A stretch of DNA of 64,000 nt from Hormiphora californensis (GCA_020137815.1 CM035353.1:5088733-5152732); one strand, 5' to 3'; shown: positions 10,201 through 19,944, numbered from the stretch's first letter. A program made the numbers and translations. Notes: a model not told the origin generated them from the letters alone.

Positions 10201-12252
10201 CGCCCTTCTAGTGGAGTGTCATAATAATGGAGTGTTATCAGGTAATGATAGCTGTGCAAATTCTCACCAATGTTCAATCCTTCCTCAGTTGAAATTGGAA
10301 GGGCTGTGTAAAAGTTTCCGATGAAGTTATGAATATCCTTTTGGGGCTTTTCCGCGTATACAGACGGTCCACATCGCAGCAATTCTTCATCCACCTGGAC
10401 AGTGGACACGATTCAAATGTGATAAAATGAATTCATAAATTCACAAGAATGGTCTTGGTGAGAATGCTCGAGAGATAGATAGTTGGTGATCTGGACAGGT
10501 TCTGACATTACTGATCTGCTATATTTCTAGGATAAGTCATGTCTCCTAAATTATGTTTACATACCGTAAGTTTTTGTGTGGAAGAGACTGCTAATCTCAA
10601 CTTCCAATCAGTTTCCCCATCAAGTTGATCAGTTCGAATAAAGCAAGATCCAGTCTTCTCAGTTGTCCGAAGAAGGATCACATCAGCAGGGACCCTCTGG
10701 TCCTTCTCTATGTAGATCATATCACCGACACGAATCTTATCCGCTGTAATGGAGACTACCCCGTTGGCAGTGAGCTTTTTGTAACGTCCACTATTCACCT
10801 CATTGTCCCTCCAGCGACGCTGAAATATAGTAAGAATTACAGTAATTTACTGAACTGACCAGTGCTCTCTTAGAGTGGGAGAATTACAGTAATTTACTGA
10901 ACTGACCAGTGACCATTGCTGAAATATAGTGCTCTCTTAGAGTGGGAGTATTATAGTAATTTAGTGAACTGAACTCACTCTTATAATACCCGCACTAAAG
11001 AGTAAAGGGATATCTTTCTTTTGAGTTTTCAAAGAGGGTTTGCAGCTGCAAACCCTCTTCTCCTACCGCGGATGGTGCCCCAGTCCTCTCAGACTGGTCC
11101 AACAAAACTTTTGAGTTTTCAAATTGAGCATTTAAAAACATATTAACACAGAACCTAGACATCGAAACTTGACTACGAAAAAATGAGGAAGTTTAGTTTT
11201 CTCCTTCCGGCTGGACAAAATGAGTTAACTAATACCTTGAGATCATCGTAGGCCTCCCTACACATGGTGATGAAGATAACGAACCCAAGGGGAGCCCAGG
11301 AAGTGTACACATAGGTGACACGTAGAGAGGGGATCAGCTGGGTAATGGCAACCACCAGAAAGTATAGGTTGATGAACACCTAGCAAATAGAGGGAGATTT
11401 AGTAGACGGAGCTGGTGTTCAGGACGATTAGTACATAATTTGAAACACACTCAAGCGACAACCGCCAAGATTCTAGTCGGACCCCGATTTACCGGATCCC
11501 AATTTATCCGCTAAACCCCTTTCCCCTGATCATCCCGGTAAATCCTGAACCAACCTTGAATTGCTCGTAGAGGACTTTCGGTACAAAGGTAACGGCATTG
11601 TATTTCGTGTTTTTGACCTCATTTTTGGGAAACTTGGAGGATTCTTGTTGACCAAGGTAAACAGTTCGTTCCTGCAGTTCAACTTTTCGACAACAATTCA
11701 GTCCACCGAGACAGGATCCACACCTGAAACAGCACGTCGTCATGGCAACTAGGAACAGAATGCAGCAAATCGTCATGGCAACTAGGAACTATGAATAGAA
11801 TGCAGCACATCGTCATGGCAACTAAAAAATCTTTGGGAAATATAGGTTATGATTGTGGAAAGTGTTTTAGTGACCAACAGGGGACATAATTCCCTACAAA
11901 CTTACAGCTTACTGAAGCAATGAGACAGGGCAGCCCACATCATACAGTGTGGTGGAAAGAGAAAGGTATAGTGAGAGAAGACAAAAGAATTTGACTTCCC
12001 CCATACATGTGAGAGAGAGAGAGAGAGAGGGGGGAGAGAGAAAGAGAGAGAGAGAGAGAGAAGAGCGAGAGAGGGATAGAGAGAGATTGATAGAAAAAAG
12101 AGGGGTAAGTGAGAGAGGAATGTATGGTATTATGTATGCGTACATCTATTGTGCAATATGAACATGAACAGTATGAACAGTGTATAACATACCATTGCCC
12201 GCAGGACATTTTTTCTCGTTTTCTTATCTCGTACAGTATGTCGTCGTCGTCG
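1207..12252 (-). CDS. ATP9: ATP9-type phospholipid-transporting P4-ATPase (3' part beyond the left edge)
   Basis: Class 2 P4-ATPase (ATP9A/ATP9B/Neo1 group), an endosome/Golgi membrane lipid flippase by family knowledge. Exons read in phase with GT-AG borders: 12252-12193 (first ATG at 12209), 11723-11555, 11379-11236, 10819-10565, 10394-10268, 10077-9926, 9807-9686, 9379-9214, 8927-8817, 3146-3020, 1321-1207. Diagnostic strings are [12 protein letters not shown] (exon 4), TIPEELGR followed by the phosphorylation motif [11 protein letters not shown] (exon 8), [10 protein letters not shown] (exon 10) and [19 protein letters not shown] (exon 11). The nucleotide-binding half onwards and the C-terminal membrane segments lie outside the window. 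The 5' end is uncertain: translation could start at ATG 12209, or an upstream exon could feed the acceptor at 12253. RBM19 ends only about 170 bp upstream on the same strand. A whole GPCR gene lies in the 8816-3147 intron. Confidence 0.93.
1443..1715. mobile_element. Foldback/MITE-like element with nested inverted repeats
   Basis: The two ends are imperfect inverted repeats of about 30 bp: ATTTTATTATG ... GTTGTACCTGA on the left and TCAGGTACAAC ... CATAATAAAAT on the right. Inside are further nested hairpins built from CGAGACC/GGTCGAG, GAGCCTGCGAG triplets and a CAGATTCTTGTAC/GTGTAAGAATCTG pair. There is no coding capacity. It lies in the ATP9 intron 1322-3019. Confidence 0.7.
2050..2159. repeat. 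Inverted-repeat cluster of GTGTTATAAGTTTTCATGTAT
   Basis: The 21-mer at 2050-2070 recurs inverted at about 2085-2105 and 2118-2138. A shorter GTGTTATAAGTTGTAC follows at 2144-2159. A similar string occurs at the left end of the element at 1443. The remainder of this ATP9 intron (1716-3019) shows no coding sequence; it is A/T-rich with GA runs. Confidence 0.75.
2571..2634. repeat. 11-bp tandem repeat (ACACAATGTAT)n
   Basis: About five copies of ACACAATGTAT in the ATP9 intron. It resembles the TGTACA-rich repeats at 33480-33610. Confidence 0.9.
3147..4954. other. Intronic stretch without a recognisable gene
   Basis: ATP9 intron sequence downstream of the nested receptor gene. A degenerate pogo-type terminal repeat starts at 3542 (CAGTCGGATCCCGATTTA) without a visible partner. 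Between about 4280 and 4700 two short plus-strand reading frames overlap (MSSSSTPS..., then [15 protein letters not shown]...). They look like decayed coding sequence of unknown origin, with no recognised domain. Confidence 0.6.
4955..7345 (-). CDS. LDLa-repeat rhodopsin-like GPCR, intronless
   Basis: A 796-residue receptor in one exon. A hydrophobic signal sequence (about residues 1-17) leads into a Cys-rich ectodomain. LDL-receptor class A-like modules carry acidic DGxxxCxxGxDE signatures ([44 protein letters not shown]) at roughly residues 135-240 and 330-395. Seven hydrophobic segments follow (about 405-775), with a long, charged second extracellular loop (~565-665). NPIFY in the last helix matches the class A NPxxY motif; RFMTC after helix 3 takes the place of DRY. 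No leucine-rich repeats are visible, unlike relaxin-type LGRs, which also carry LDLa. The start at 7345 gives the only good signal peptide. The gene is nested in an ATP9 intron on the same strand. Ligand unknown. Confidence 0.9.
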   Translation of the reverse strand: MLKGVLLVSLVHLGAASLYRIIAVRTIPLGGNFFEYEKNKCSDGVARQLRYRPGKELNYTWNFANFTRATPFGGHFIECRGNFDLIQFIGKTPELDQREPPEYMLPTLLQFIQSQSTIDLTCVIGDETLGDEAEFKCNGNSACLTDECQCDGKPVFYCPGRLGGCIPFSQVCDGVANCEGGTDECMCSGTVKVQCLPDKSYTACILETELCSDQYLPEKLSLLSCEGYSSVDCRTIDTISNTLRIILDDYKIFDALGLYTALENSRTAKACEEVIRLEIQGINNASFENTGWLKDLCKRISATLAGVGIELIFACDLGYDQGSNNYLRDLGHVCDGIIDCYNGHDELYCPERFYCSGLEADHDQVSWIGEEKVCDGVKDCVNGMDECAGCPTGPLSSGKFLIRSNVLSFFALTGGLAIVLLNTKIGFETIQTTPDNKTGKIDRILRMQVAFYDLLMGLYLLVLILFATGLRSIDDYCQMDEKWRSSLSCTTLGCIFSFSSHGSFLLITMMSAIRFMTCLDLVKDISIRAIWVISLVLGVLNLVHAILPALPLSAIQKVFRTDILLLAGQENPFISHYDEEHLRKMHSLAYNTFEDDRTVSSAVTGGDSLGIDSVLTDLRNLTSKPSIFDYLSIGYYGNSPICVANIFKNQPGYLYYKIAYCVIVGVLLSALTVSYASILVTSIRSSSKSGSNNNDYVGKLALKLALLIGSQAVAWLSYIMTVLYYSWINPAAPPGVIYEVFSLVVLPSNSLLNPIFYSSIYRSMCEWALKIWKRSKSITETTTSEEQSNDVETRMQ
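7386..7393 (-). promoter_or_regulatory. Possible TATA box of the nested GPCR gene
   Basis: ATATAAAA on the minus strand, about 40 bp upstream of the receptor ATG. If used, transcription would start roughly 10-20 nt before the start codon. Position and sequence only; not otherwise supported. Confidence 0.35.
7679..8152. mobile_element. Inverted-repeat-bounded element
   Basis: TTATATACCCTGCT at the left end is inverted as AGCAGGGTATATAA at 8139-8152. Inside is a second hairpin, CGCCAGTGG ... CCACTGGCG (~7707-7733), then pyrimidine-rich sequence with no long reading frame. It lies in the ATP9 intron upstream of the nested receptor. Confidence 0.55.
8155..8341. mobile_element. 187-bp foldback element with 28-bp terminal inverted repeats
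   Basis: CATAAACTCTGRCCAMTGGC followed by ACGTTATT on the left is mirrored at the right end with two mismatches. The interior holds two more perfect hairpins (TTTATCCGCC/GGCGGATAAA and CTTCTCCCAGCG/CGCTGGGAGAA). No coding capacity. Confidence 0.75.
8973..9132. repeat. 20-bp perfect inverted repeat flanked by a 16-bp direct repeat
   Basis: CCGGCTGGGTATAGGGCTGA at 9040-9059 is perfectly inverted at 9100-9119. CGGGTTTTACTGACTA occurs at 8973-8988 and again at 9117-9132, as if a target had been duplicated. The element lies in the ATP9 intron between exons 8 and 9. Confidence 0.8.
11475..11546. mobile_element. Degenerate pogo-type MITE
   Basis: AGTCGGACCCCGATTTACCGG at the left resembles the terminal repeat of the other CAGTCGGACCCC elements in the window. 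CCCGGTAAATCC at the right is a decayed inverted partner. It lies in the ATP9 intron between exons 2 and 3. Confidence 0.5.
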
Positions 12253-12423
12253 CTGAGAATATAGAGCGAGGTAAAGAATGGGAGAGGGCCAGGATTATCA
12301 TTTTAGTCAAAGAATGACAAACAAAAGACAAGTGTTTTAACCCGGAGGGTAGGGATTTAAAAAGGTTCAGGGTAATAATAAGTTAATAAAAGACACACAG
12401 TCACACTCGCACACATAAAAGAT

Positions 12424-14857
12424 CTACAAAATATCTTCAATCTTTTTACTCTTTTTCTTCTTCGTCACAGCTGGTTGTTCTCCAAACACCTCAGCAGTTT
12501 TTGACATCATCTGTTCCACAGTTGCATCCTCCTTCGCCCACTCAACCACCAGCCTCCTTCCATACAAATGGGTGCTGTCCCCGGTCGATTCGAAGGCCAC
12601 CCTTGCCTCAGCCTGGGATGAATACTCAACAAACGCAAAACCTCGGTGTTTTCCCGTACCTGCCAACTTCTTGGGCAACCGAATATGTTTGACATCTCCA
12701 AAGGCGCCAAACAGATTCCGGAGATCATTCTGCGTTGTTTCAAAGGGAACGTTCCTGACCAACAGTTTCGCAGATTTCTCCTCCATATTCCGATCCTTTT
12801 TGATTGTTTCGGGAACCTTGGTAATTTGTTTCTCTGACAGTTTCAACTCAACACCATAGTCCATGAGAAGTTTTCCGTTGAGTTTTTTAATGGCATCTCT
12901 CGCAGACTCCTTCGATTTGTACTCCACGAACCCATACCCTCGCGACAACCACCCAGAGGGAGATTTAGGGCTTGCCTTCTTGGCTATTGACACATTGCTT
13001 ACCGCACCACATTTCTCAAAGAATTCCCTCAAATCTTGTTCAGTTGTTGTAAAGTTGAGGTTTTTAACAAACAGCGTCGCATGATCCATCTCTTCCAGAT
13101 CCTCCTCAACCGTCCGGTAGACCTTCTTATCCTCTGGCTTGAACTGTGACTCGAAGGTTTCCTCTGGAGCCCATTCTAAGTACAGCGGCAGGTTTTTGAA
13201 CTTGGTGTAGCTCAGTTTTTTGTAGGCCTTGGCGGCGTCACTCTGCTCGACAAACTCGATGATCGCAATCGTTCCCGTGGGAGGAAGGACCAATCTACCA
13301 ATCCCACCGTGCACAGAAAACAGTTCGTTCAATTCTCGGCCCTGAGTCCCAAATGGGATGTTTTTGCAGATAAGGACATTTTTACTGCGCTTTGATGAAG
13401 TGAACGAGTCCAAGTTAACACCCTCTCCAGTAAGAAACTCCTTGACCTCTTGAAGGAGTTGTGTCTCCCCTAAGGCTAACTGAACCGCTGTATTTTCGTT
13501 ACCCAATACCTCTCCCTTAGAAACTTGTAACTTTTGGGCAAGGATAATCGGATACCGCATTCTGGTTAAGGAATAGAGTGTTCCAGGATCGTGCATCGGT
13601 TAGAGCTTGCTTCAACTTTTTATCTTTTTTCGATTTGAATGACTCCTCCTCTTCCTCTTCTTCCTCTGTCTTGTTACTGGGAATTATGTGAATTAGTCGT
13701 CCCTTGAACGGTTTGAAGGTGAGTGTGTTGGTCGCGGAGATGGCAGTGCTCGGGGAAAAGATAAGTCACATAGGCAATTCCCTTGGTTTTATTGTGCTTA
13801 GTTCGGGGCAGGTCGAGTGAGGAAATGGGACCAAGTTTCTCAAAGTGATCCTTTAGCTCCTTCATCGGTGCAATCATAGGGAAGATTTCGGACAAACAAT
13901 CGGCCCGATTCAGCCGCTGTCGATCCACCTCCTTCATGGCTGTAAATCACGGTTGAAGCAAAAGTTTTTCCGGTTATTCTGCGGGACACCTTCTTTTTCT
14001 GCCTTCGTTCCGGTATCCCTAAAGACCTCAACGTACCTCGTCCCCATGTACTTTTTATCAAACTTTAGGGCCTTCCGAAGGTCTGATTCCGACTTGAAGT
14101 CAACGAAGCACTTCCCCGATGGTCGGCCCTTTTTGTCCAGTGTTAACCGTACTGTCCGGTATGATAAGGGGTGGAAAAACTTTTTGACATCACCTTCACT
14201 TGCTGTGAAAGGGATTCCTTTTAACACTGCTGTAAACCGACTTTCCGGGATGTTCTCATCTGCAACGGGCTGTGCCACCTCCTTTGAGATTTTCTTCTTT
14301 TTTGTTGAACTTTTGATAACTTTGTCCTCTGTCACAACCTGGTCGTATTCATCATCATCACTAGAATCGTCCCCCTCCTTCGCATCTGCCCCATCTTGTT
14401 TCACCTTCTTGGTAATGGTAGTTTCATCATTTCCCCAGATGGATCGTTTTTTACTGTGAACATCTAAAAACTCCTCCAACTTTTCATCCTCTTCATCCTC
14501 TTCAACTTCTTTCATCTTTTTCCTTTTCTTCTTCGCTGTCATATCTGTGTCCTTGTGTGCACTGCTCCCCTCCGAATATTTACTCCAAGGTCGGGCAATG
14601 CCATCATCCCCAAACGGGAGCGCAACATCCACAATAATCCGGGAGGAGTCAATGAAGGTCTTGTTGAAGTACTTCACCGCCACCTGGCTCTGTTCCTCAT
14701 TCTCAAAACCAATGAAGGCAAACTTCCTAAATACCCCCTCCTTGGTGAGCATCAGTTTGACATCGGTGACGGTGGATCCCTGGGCGGAGAAGTGAGCTGA
14801 GAGGCGATCCTGGGTGATGTTTTTAGGGAGATTCTTGACAATCACACGTGATGACAT
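12424..14857 (-). CDS. RBM19: RBM19/MRD1 six-RRM pre-rRNA processing protein, with four frameshifts
   Basis: Homologue of RBM19/Mrd1, a nucleolar RNA-binding scaffold of the small-subunit processome (family knowledge). Six RRMs can be read in order: VIVKNLPKN (RRM1, from 14857), AVLKGIPFT (RRM2), LFVRNLPYD (RRM3), VLICKNIPFG (RRM4), LFVKNLNFT (RRM5) and LLVRNVPFE (RRM6). An acidic/Lys-rich linker follows RRM1. The ORF is intronless but interrupted by four +1 shifts, at an A5 run (13965-13969), a GG (13859-13860), about 13745 and about 13546. Removing one base at each leaves a continuous frame of about 809 codons with no other stop. This is close to, but somewhat shorter than, yeast and vertebrate members. 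The clean remainder suggests assembly indels or a very recent pseudogene. The stop at 12424 lies about 170 bp from ATP9. Confidence 0.9.
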
Positions 14858-15580
14858 GGTGTGCTAACTAGAATGGGAAGAGAGAGTGGTTAGTATCATA
14901 TCGAAATCACATAGTCCCTAGTGGGCTCCCAACACACCCACACACTGCTATTAATAGGAAAAAAATCATCAAAACCGGTCTCATATATCATATATCGTAA
15001 CCAGGTCTATGCTAACCAGGTCTATGATATATAAGCTTGGTGTAAAATTAGCACGGCATTTACCTATCAGTAAGAGATGTCTTGAGACGGGCGTATTTCC
15101 CCCGTTTAGCCGTGGTTCCTCTGAATGAAATGCGGTTAGTTCATTGAATCAAGCAAGTAATGGATACTATGTACTTATGTAATACATCTAACAAAGAGCA
15201 ATTAATCAGTCGATACTTACCGATTATTTAGTGATCGTAGTTCCAAAGGTTCAACACCATTTATCCCGTCGACCATACCATGCTAGGAGCAAAAGGTATT
15301 TAGATTACTGTAGCTTAGATTACTGTAGCTTCTAGGGTGAGAGATAATGTAATGTAGAGGGGTCTGGGAGGGGGGGGGGGTGAGGTAAGGAAGTTGTTAC
15401 TACAGAGTGATGTGAGATAAGGAAGTGGTCAAATTTATGAATTTTGGAAAACGGGATGTTCTCCTTTCGATGGCAGGGCAACATGATTTGTGAGGAATAT
15501 CATGGAATCTTTCTTGGATTTGATGATATGGGGGCGGGGATAAAGACCAAAGATTAAAGAAACTAACAAGTTTGAAATTA
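14858..15580. other. Intergenic sequence without a gene
   Basis: Nothing coding is visible. It contains a short ATATATCATATATC/GATATATA inverted stretch near 14985-15035, a tandem TTAGATTACTGTAGCT near 15300, and a G10 run near 15370. Confidence 0.6.
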
Positions 15581-16094
15581 TAGTGGGAGACACTAGCGTG
15601 GTACGCGCAAAAAAATGTGCGCCACACCAATTTCGTTTTTCAAAAAACACGCAAGAAAAAGCTTTTCAAGGTCGACTTTTCACGTTTTGGCTCATAACTC
15701 CTGTTCCTGATAAGATAAAGACTTCAAACCTTCGCCATTCGATGGGGCTTGAAATTCCCTTTCCAACGGTATGCAAACGATTTCTGTAGCTCATCAGGAA
15801 CCGGAGATATGATCAATTATGATATTGCCGAAGGAAACTTACGCGGTTATGATCATAATTGATCATATCTCCGGTTCCTGATGAGTTACAGAAATCGTTT
15901 GCATACCGTTGGAAAGGGAATTTCAAGCCCCATCGAATGGCGAAGGTTTGAAGTCTTTATCTTATCTGGAAAAGGAGTTATGAGCCAAAACGTGAAAAGT
16001 CGATGTTGAGAAACTTTTTCTTGTGTGTTTTTTGAAAAACGAAATCGGTGTGGCGCGCATTTTTTTGCGCGTACCACGCTAGTGTCTCCCACTA
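15581..16094. mobile_element. 514-bp foldback element (two ~235-bp inverted arms)
   Basis: The left arm (15581-~15815) and right arm (~15860-16094) are near-identical inverted copies around a short centre. The ends read TAGTGGGAGACACTAG and CTAGTGTCTCCCACTA, flanked by ATTA and TTAAGC, so TA or TTA may be the target duplication. Because of the symmetry, a similar short reading frame appears on both strands; I do not regard it as a gene. Part of the arm sequence recurs, diverged, at about 35770-35900. Confidence 0.85.
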
Positions 16095-16239
16095 TTAAGC
16101 AAATAATAAAAATGCATATAAAAACAAAATCTTTATCTTGATTTTCTTTTAATAAAATTTGCTGTCCAAATCGCATCATAATGCATCACTCCCATAACTG
16201 GTCGTAACAACTAAAACTAGAACATCATATAAAACTTAC

Positions 16240-17445
16240 ATCACTGCGCTGGCAAGCGCAAAGGTGGCCCCATCCAACCCCCCGAAAAAAATTCCCCCAA
16301 AAAACGGCCCGCTTGCTCACAGCGTATATATAGTTATTTCATACTTTTAGCCCATTTTGGCACTTTTTGACACGCCATAACTCCGGAACCGGATGAGCTA
16401 GGAAGCTGAAATTTTGTACTCAGAAGCTTCTTGTAGAAATCTATCGATGGTAAAAATTTCAAGTGGCTAGCTCATTTTGTTCAAAAGTTATAACACCACC
16501 CCCAAAACAGAAAATTCAGTGTGGGGATAACTAGGTTGATACATACATACATAGATAGATAGATAGATGTATAGACGCTTTATTACCTTCCGTTTGGTCC
16601 CAGTTTGAGACGAACCAGACATCGTACGACCTTAAACCAAGCGGCATTCGACAGATAATTGTCTCGTGCATGTACCCATTTGGGTGGCGACTCTCAATCT
16701 TACCTATGACGCGCGCAATGACGTCACGAGTGACGTCATTGCACGAGATCGACTAACTTTTTTCAAACGCCTCTGGCACCCTGAAGACGTGTTCCGATTT
16801 CTGATTTGACGAATATCGTTACCGGCAAATTGTCTGAACTTTCAGTTACTATATTGCGAATTTTCGTAGCTCATCATTTTGAGCCCTTAAATCGCGTCGG
16901 AAGTCAAAAATTTGACGAAAAATTCAGTAAAATGAACGTTTTTCGAGCAAAAACTCCCTTTCCTGACCACTGTGGTCAATGATACTTTACGAGCTCCTTC
17001 AGGGTATTCATTCAAAAAATATTGTGATGCAATTACGTCGTTACGACGTCACTAATTACGTCAGATGACGTCATAATGACGTCAAAATTACGATTTTCAC
17101 AGAAATTCGTCTCGTTTCTCATATAACACATCATTTTGACAATTTTACATCATGAAATAATGTCATACTGACATTAGAAACCAAAAAGGGACCTAAATTA
17201 AGCCAAAAACTAATTGGAATTAGTTGGCGGGAAAGGTGGCCCACTTACACCTTTGCCTGATGCCGGTTTTTATTTTAAAATGTATCAGGGATATAAGAGG
17301 TGAGTGAAATAGAGAAAGGGTGAGAGAGAGATTGAGATACCAACGTGACGTGAAGAGAATGACAGTTCGTGGTACCCGGTAGCAGCAAAAGGTGTAAGTG
17401 GGCCACCTTTCCCGCCAACTAATTCCAATTAGTTTTTGGCTTAAT
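16240..17445. repeat. Diverged copy of the composite repeat expanded at 57-59.7 kb
   Basis: It begins with the CACTGCGCTGGCAAGCGC module (~290 bp), then a (TAGA)n tract near 16553-16570. Next comes a module rich in TGACGTCA-like strings. It ends in a large inverted repeat (17208-17442) whose arms start AAAAACTAATTGGAATTAG and run into GGAAAGGTGGCCCAC. The order of parts matches 57024-59690. No reading frame of note. Confidence 0.8.
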
Positions 17446-17682
17446 AATATATACACATAAAAGTTAGTTGAGTTATTGTAAACGAAGCAAAACAAGCTCG
17501 ACTTCTACCATGCACTTCAAAAAGATGGGTTGAGTTGTTCTAATAATAATATTCCGCGCTTGTATACCGCCCATACCCGACGGAAACATGTCAAAGTATT
17601 GGCGATGCTCCGACGAGTCATCAGAGCGGTATATCCTCGATTCTAGATTCTAGATAAAGGTGGGTTGAGTTGTTCTAGATAA

Positions 17683-18439
17683 CTAAAAATGTAAATTTCC
17701 AGGTGGCTGCTGCATAACAACCTCATAGGAGGGTGGTGCGTCACCCACTTGATTAGGTACCTCCCGGGGTGCTGCAGAATGCTCCATACTGTGGGGACCA
17801 CCCTGGAACGGGGCAGTAGGGCTGACAGATGCAGAAGGATGAGAAGGTGGACCCCGGATGGGTGCTGTGGGGTTGAGAGATGCAGCCTGGAGGGTAGGAC
17901 ACTGTGGGGTAGAAATGAGTTGCCTGATCAGAAGATGCTGGAGGATAAGCTGGTATGTATGGTGCTGGAGGATAAGATGGTATGGATGGTGCTGGAGGAT
18001 AAGATGGTATCGGTGGTGCTGGATTATTCTGAGTTAAAACATAATGATCTCTGGAACGGTATCGTTGGATACAACAAGCAAAACCAAAAATAAAGATCAA
18101 AACAGCACCTGCGATAACAGTAACGATAGACATAATTTTGGTGACAGACGAAGGAGGCTCATCAGTGGTACTGGTACTCTCAGTGGGGTCGGGACTATAA
18201 GAACATTTTGCCTGACCGGTAACCTCGTCGTAAACACACCCCCCATCAGCTTTATTGCTACAATAGGTTAACTCCACAAAGACGCAGTCGCAATAACCGT
18301 CCGTTTTATCATCACAGTCAAAATACTTATATTCATTACCAACCCATGCTTCGCATTTTGTAGGTTTGCAATAATAATGGAGTACGACTCCATTGATGAG
18401 CGATCCCCAGACCAACAAGTGTATAAATGACGGTTTCAT
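17683..18439 (-). CDS. Cys-rich single-pass membrane protein with PPxY tail, copy 1 (one frameshift)
   Basis: Signal peptide (MKPSFIHLLVWGSLINGVV), then an ectodomain of about 85 residues with many Cys (CDDKTDGYCDC, GGCVYDEVTGQAKC). A Thr/Ser stalk, one membrane helix (about IMSIVTVIAGAVLIFIFGFA) and a tail of repeated SYPPAP units follow. The original frame stops at 17753. A +1 shift at the CCCC run near 17874 gives instead a Pro-rich tail ending in PPSYEVVM, the motif shared with both relatives, so the end at 17683 is preferred. The intron acceptor TATTATAG lies one base before the ATG, so the 5' UTR is on another exon or is trans-spliced. The layout resembles Shisa/WBP1/VOPP1-type proteins, whose PPxY motifs bind WW-domain ubiquitin ligases. 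That likeness is architectural only. Confidence 0.75.
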
Positions 18440-18778
18440 CCTATAATACAAGGGAATTAATGTTTTATTATTTAGAAATTCTTATTATGTAGTTAGAAAA
18501 CCAATAAAGCGAATTGAAGTTGTAAAAACAAATAAAACGCCCAAAAAAGGGTAGTGAAATAATTTCAGACGATAATTAGGCCCCAAAGAATATCCTGACC
18601 GAGTTTAATCAAAATCAATGCATTTTTCTTGAAAGGAAGAAATGAATGCAACGGTTTGAAGAAAAAACTCTGTAAGATAATCAAACGGCAAAAATATATA
18701 ATGGTGTTTTGGGCGTTTAATGTACATTCATGCCAAATAAATAATAAAAAATAGGGATAGAAAAATAATAACTCGGTA

Positions 18779-18918
18779 CAGCCGGACCCCGATTTACCGG
18801 AACGCCAATTTACGGGGAGGATGAATTTCCCCCAATGTAGTGAGTTAACAGTATTTACTCCCGAGCCCCGATATACCGGGCAAAACTCCGAACATCACGG
18901 TAAATCGGGGTCCGACTG
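18779..18918. mobile_element. 140-bp pogo/Tigger-type MITE
   Basis: Begins CAGCCGGACCCCGATTTACC and ends with the inverted GGTAAATCGGGGTCCGACTG, flanked on both sides by TA. A TA target duplication and CAG...CTG ends fit the pogo branch of Tc1/mariner elements. It lies between PPxY-protein copies 1 and 2. Confidence 0.85.
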
Positions 18919-19089
18919 TAGTACACCCGTAGACAGAGATATATATAAGCTAATCAATTATAAAAGCTTTGTTTCTAAAATAGAAAAGAATAAATACACA
19001 TTTCACAGTCCTTCGTGGGGCATCTCTATGTCCTATTATTCTAGTGTGTACTTATAATTATCTAGTAATAGTGTGTAGCTACTTATTAT

Positions 19090-19944
19090 CTAGTAATGTT
19101 TCATAACATCATCGTATGAGGGGGGTGGTGGTTCACTACCATGGTTACCACTCTCATTGTTACCATGGTTACCATGGTTAACACTCTCATTCTTACCATG
19201 GTTACCACTCTCATTGTTACCCCCGTCCTGACAGAGAAACTCTAAATCACTGGATCCAGTTGGGTGGGAGGAAACTTCCTGGAAAGATGGGGGAGGGTGG
19301 GAAGATATATCCTGGGAAGATGATGCAGGATAGGATGACCCTGTCGTGGGTGGTGGGAGATTATTCTGCTGACCACAAGGAGCCCTATCATTCATTTCAA
19401 CGTCACCAAAAGTGTATGTTGCAACATATCCATTGTTAGAATTATCACTGTTCCGAGCATTAATATAGCATAAACACACTGTTAAAAATGCACAGCCACC
19501 ACCTGCACAAATGATAATGATAAGCGTTGGCTTCGGCTTATTTTCCTTGTCCATTGGGGTAGTGTAGAATCCACAACTGTAACAATTTTCATCAGTATCG
19601 TATCCAGCAGCCTCCGTTGGATCAACAGTGGTAGGATCAACATTGGTTGAAGGGTGACACCTTGCTACACCCGTAACAATATCAACAATACAATCCCCTT
19701 TATTACCCTCGCTGCAGTAAACATACTTTTTTTTAAAGGGGTTATAATCAGAGGGGTAATAATCAGAGGGGTGATAATCAGAGGGAATGCACATGAAGTA
19801 CTCGTCAGTTGAGTCTATGTTGCAAAAGTTATACTCGTTGTCACAATCTGTGTAGCCAGGAAACGTCGGACATTTTTGATCATAGCAATAATGGGATGAG
19901 ACGACTCCATTGATGAGTAATGCCCAGAGCAGAACGTGTAACAT
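19090..19944 (-). CDS. Cys-rich single-pass membrane protein with PPxY tail, copy 2 (intact)
   Basis: 284 residues, uninterrupted. The signal peptide MLHVLLWALLINGVVSS leads into a Cys-rich ectodomain with a triple SDYxPSDY repeat and GDCIVDIVTGVARC, which matches the GxCxxDExTGxAxC signature of copies 1 and 3. A membrane helix (TLIIIICAGGGCAFLTVCLC) and a long tail follow, with FGDVEMN, Pro/Ser runs, Asn/His/Gly repeats (NESGNHG) and the terminus PPPPSYDDVM. The reading frame extends upstream to 20154, but TTTTTGCAG one base before ATG 19944 is a splice acceptor and the signal peptide begins there. Function unknown; the PPxY suggests recruitment of WW-domain proteins at a membrane. Confidence 0.8.
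   Translation of the reverse strand: MLHVLLWALLINGVVSSHYCYDQKCPTFPGYTDCDNEYNFCNIDSTDEYFMCIPSDYHPSDYYPSDYNPFKKKYVYCSEGNKGDCIVDIVTGVARCHPSTNVDPTTVDPTEAAGYDTDENCYSCGFYTTPMDKENKPKPTLIIIICAGGGCAFLTVCLCYINARNSDNSNNGYVATYTFGDVEMNDRAPCGQQNNLPPPTTGSSYPASSSQDISSHPPPSFQEVSSHPTGSSDLEFLCQDGGNNESGNHGKNESVNHGNHGNNESGNHGSEPPPPSYDDVMKHY

Noticed and set aside
12000-12100. A Ser/Leu- or Arg/Glu-rich small protein near 12 kb
   Set aside because: It is the translation of a GA/CT microsatellite in the ATP9 intron between the first two exons.
15583-16179. Two similar small reading frames on opposite strands (RFSKNTQEKA... type)
   Set aside because: They are the two arms of one foldback element read on each strand; the symmetry explains the similarity.
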